In this document: positions 62,041 to 64,000 of the stretch, in pieces | Layout of the letters: each line of letters starts with the position of its first letter | How positions within the stretch are numbered: position 1 is the stretch's first letter | From: Ridgeia piscesae | Lineage: Eukaryota > Annelida > Polychaeta > Sabellida > Siboglinidae | DNA length: 64,000 bases | NCBI GenBank assembly: GCA_025642075.2 | Contig: JAODUO010000952.1 | Span: forward strand, 1-64,000 | Direction of reading: 5' to 3' | Notes under the pieces: model-generated | Databases searched by the model: none | Told to the model about the DNA's origin: nothing | The model's input: only the letters and a program-made list of their open reading frames with translations | Made by a program: the position numbers and the translations under genes

Positions 62041-62866
62041 CTATATTACCTTCTGATTTAAAACTGGCAGGAAGCAAATGAAGCAACCGAGAAAGCTCGG
62101 GTCCTGGCTTTTGTTTTCACCCAAGGAATGTAGAGTTGAGCGTAGCTGTCTGGAATTTCTTGCTGGAGTTAGCATTGAATTTAGATATGCTGGTTGTGTA
62201 GATGAGAGTGCTTGATAGGCTATTGTACAAATCTTGAAAATAATGTGATAGACCATAGGGAGCCAATGCACTGATTTTAGAAGCGGCACTGAGTGAGAGA
62301 AATGAGGAGAACGCGTGACTACCCTTGCTAAACAATTTTGGACACGCTGAAGTTTTGTTATATCCTTGTTTGCAGTATTGTAAAGAAGGGAATTGCAGTA
62401 GTCAAGTCTGCTGCTTACTAGAGCTGTTGCAATGGTTTTAGCAACAGAAAGTGATATAAACCGACGAATACGCCAAAGATCACGGATATGGTAAAAACAG
62501 CAACAACATGTTTTCGATATATGTTGTTTAAAATTGAAGTTTTCATCAAACGTTACTCCGAGATTTAAAACTGAGGCGGCTGGTGTGATACTCTGACTCA
62601 GGATATGTATCGGGAAAAAGCTAACGAGTTTTGCATGCTGCGTTGAGGTACCAATGATGAGAAATTCGGTCTTATCTGCATTTAGCTTTAATTTAGTGTT
62701 TTTCATCCAAAGGGAGACATCTTGGAGACAATCCCTGAGCTGGTTTAGGGAGCGACAAGTATCTGTTGTGGTCAAAGAAACATAGATTTGTGTGTCATCT
62801 GCATAAAGGTGATGATCCAGGTTGTGACTCTGGATAACAGAGCTTAATGGGTCTGTGTATATACCG
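62041..62866 (-). pseudogene. LINE reverse transcriptase fragment (L2/CR1-like)
   Basis: The frame contains the catalytic HHLYADDTQIYVS (YADD at 62,794-62,805) preceded by PLSSVIQSHNLD, then WMKNTKLKLNADKTEFL, VLNLGVTFDENF, SRLDYCNSLLYN, RVQNCLARVV and HWLPM. Homology ends at about 62,866 on the 5' side. Beyond the stop, another frame near 62,000-62,030 (FRRRLKTYLF-like) gives the usual C-terminal tail, so a frameshift lies at about 62,045. Truncated on both sides and inactive. Confidence 0.9.
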
Positions 62867-63389
62867 TCTTTTCCTCGTTTTCAAATTTACGTTAATTTAC
62901 GCGTATTAGACGATGTGTGGTAAAAATATAGTTCGTATATGGCTGAATGTGCTGCTAGATTTAGTGTTAATTCATTATTATTTTGCATATGTAGTAACTT
63001 ACAACTGTAGAAGTATGTTTGTATCCGTGGGTAATATGCTGTTTTACATAATGTATCAGTCTTTTTTAAACTGTGAGTGTTTATGTTTCGATTGAAAAAT
63101 ATAGGTATTGTTTATTGTGTGTAGCCAACTATATTTAACTCTTTTTTTATTTATATTATGTCCTGAATGTATGTATTCTGCTGTGTGCTGGTGTGAAATG
63201 ATTATGTATATTTCTGGTATGCGTTATATGCCAATTTTGAAAGTATGCGGGTAATGTTTTATGTTTATATTTATAATAAAATTATAATATCATTACACTA
63301 AGTAGGCATTCAATGTTTGTTTAAATAATAGTTCCATGTGGGAGCTATATTTAAGTTTTTTTGCAATTTGTTTATTTAATTACATTTGT
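62867..63389. other. AT-rich sequence, nothing coding
   Basis: No supported feature between two LINE relics. Confidence 0.5.
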
Positions 63390-64000
63390 GTCGCTTGATC
63401 AGGAGATAGTAATTAGTGTGAGGCAGTATTATAGAGTTCAATTTTTATTTTAGTTTGAATAATATGCACCAATTTAGTTATAAGTCCAATTGTTCGAGAA
63501 CATCTGTTTGCTATTTTATCAATATATTTACTCCAGTTTAAATGTGACATTAATGTAAAACCCAGAATGTTGAACTGGTTAACTCTCTCAATATCTACAC
63601 CATCAATTGTTAATATTAGTTCATCGACCTATTTATTAGGCATTTGAAAAATATTGTTTTATTAATATTATAATGATTATGTATAATAATAACATAAGTT
63701 TTATTGCCAACTCAACCGAGTTACAATAAAATACAATTAACCCATCTGAATGTAGTTTTAGACATATGTTTATTACCAACTGGTATATTTAGTTCTTTAT
63801 TAATCAAATATTCAACATTCACTGTGTTTGTGTCATCTGTGAAAGCTTTAATTGTACTTGTATCATCAAGTATCACCAGCATAAGTTATGCTGGCTTTCA
63901 GAAAATCATTGATATAATTATAGTAAATAACAGTGCCAGTGGCCCTAAAATTGATCCTTGGGGGACACCTCTTTTTATAGGTAAAGTATATCATTGTACC
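63390..64000 (-). pseudogene. Second LINE reverse transcriptase relic, running off the window
   Basis: At the window end, minus strand, the RT motif KRGVPQGSILGPL is readable, with a stop a few codons upstream and a frame change just after (FTIIISM where INDF-like is expected). Near 63,860 an AGDTSTIKAF-like remnant of the catalytic block appears in another frame. At about 63,440-63,620 IDGVDIERVNQFNILGFTLM and NWSKYIDKIANRCSRTIGL represent the thumb region. Multiple disruptions; it continues beyond 64,000. Confidence 0.8.

Overview
The window is intron-rich eukaryotic DNA, most likely from a marine invertebrate metazoan. It holds split genes with canonical GT-AG introns, DIRS-like tyrosine-recombinase and LTR retroelements, several non-LTR reverse-transcriptase relics and very long intronic minisatellites. 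A lophotrochozoan or mollusc would fit, but the sequence does not settle the phylum. Nothing looks bacterial or viral. Only one host gene is recognisable: ETFDH, electron-transfer-flavoprotein:ubiquinone oxidoreductase, on the minus strand from about 61.4 kb down to 26.0 kb. Almost every other long open frame is a by-product of a tandem repeat. LAYOUT. 1-22,976 is a mosaic of large repeats. A direct repeat (2,090-6,712 and 18,188-22,976) carries a degenerate LTR retrotransposon with an LTR, a 29-nt tRNA-Leu-type primer-binding site and an intact 408-codon gag ORF. The C-terminal part of that ORF resembles the zinc-ribbon/OB fold of RPA1. Between the two copies lies a 12-kb palindrome (arms 6,714-11,243 and 13,265-18,630, with a 2-kb centre). 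Positions 1-417 repeat the GA-rich tract of 17,055-17,450. Positions 418-2,089 replace the equivalent sequence and carry a PHD / SGNH / CCHC ORF1-type protein of a non-LTR retrotransposon. 21,756-26,971 is a 2,625-bp tandem duplication that doubles the terminal ETFDH exon; its junction holds a 36-bp filler identical to sequence about 9 kb away. 26,675-33,020 is a decayed DIRS-like element (gag-like, RT, RNase H, tyrosine recombinase) with 45-bp inverted ends. It lies in the last ETFDH intron and has a LINE 3' end inserted in it. 33,286-61,404 contains the other ETFDH exons, spread out by minisatellites with 9-, 16-, 17-, 22-, 23-, 26-, 34- and 37/38-bp units. 62,041-64,000 holds two non-LTR RT relics. 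THE GENE. Twelve exons (counting the proximal terminal exon once) join in phase and contain the FAD dinucleotide-binding motif, the ubiquinone-binding segment and the four cysteines of the 4Fe-4S cluster. The first, presequence-coding exon(s) must lie beyond 64,000. One exon of about 28 codons, expected between 54,760 and 48,965, is absent. Its place is filled by two minisatellites totalling 4.9 kb, and one of them repeats a perfect 5' splice site in exactly the phase the missing exon would need. Several other arrays also begin within about 25 nt of a 5' splice site. MAIN POINTS TO PURSUE: the gag-RPA fusion ORF kept open in two copies; minisatellites seeded at splice donors; the missing exon; and the duplicated last exon with templated filler. 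High heterozygosity and repeat collapse make assembly error a live alternative for the palindrome and the missing exon.
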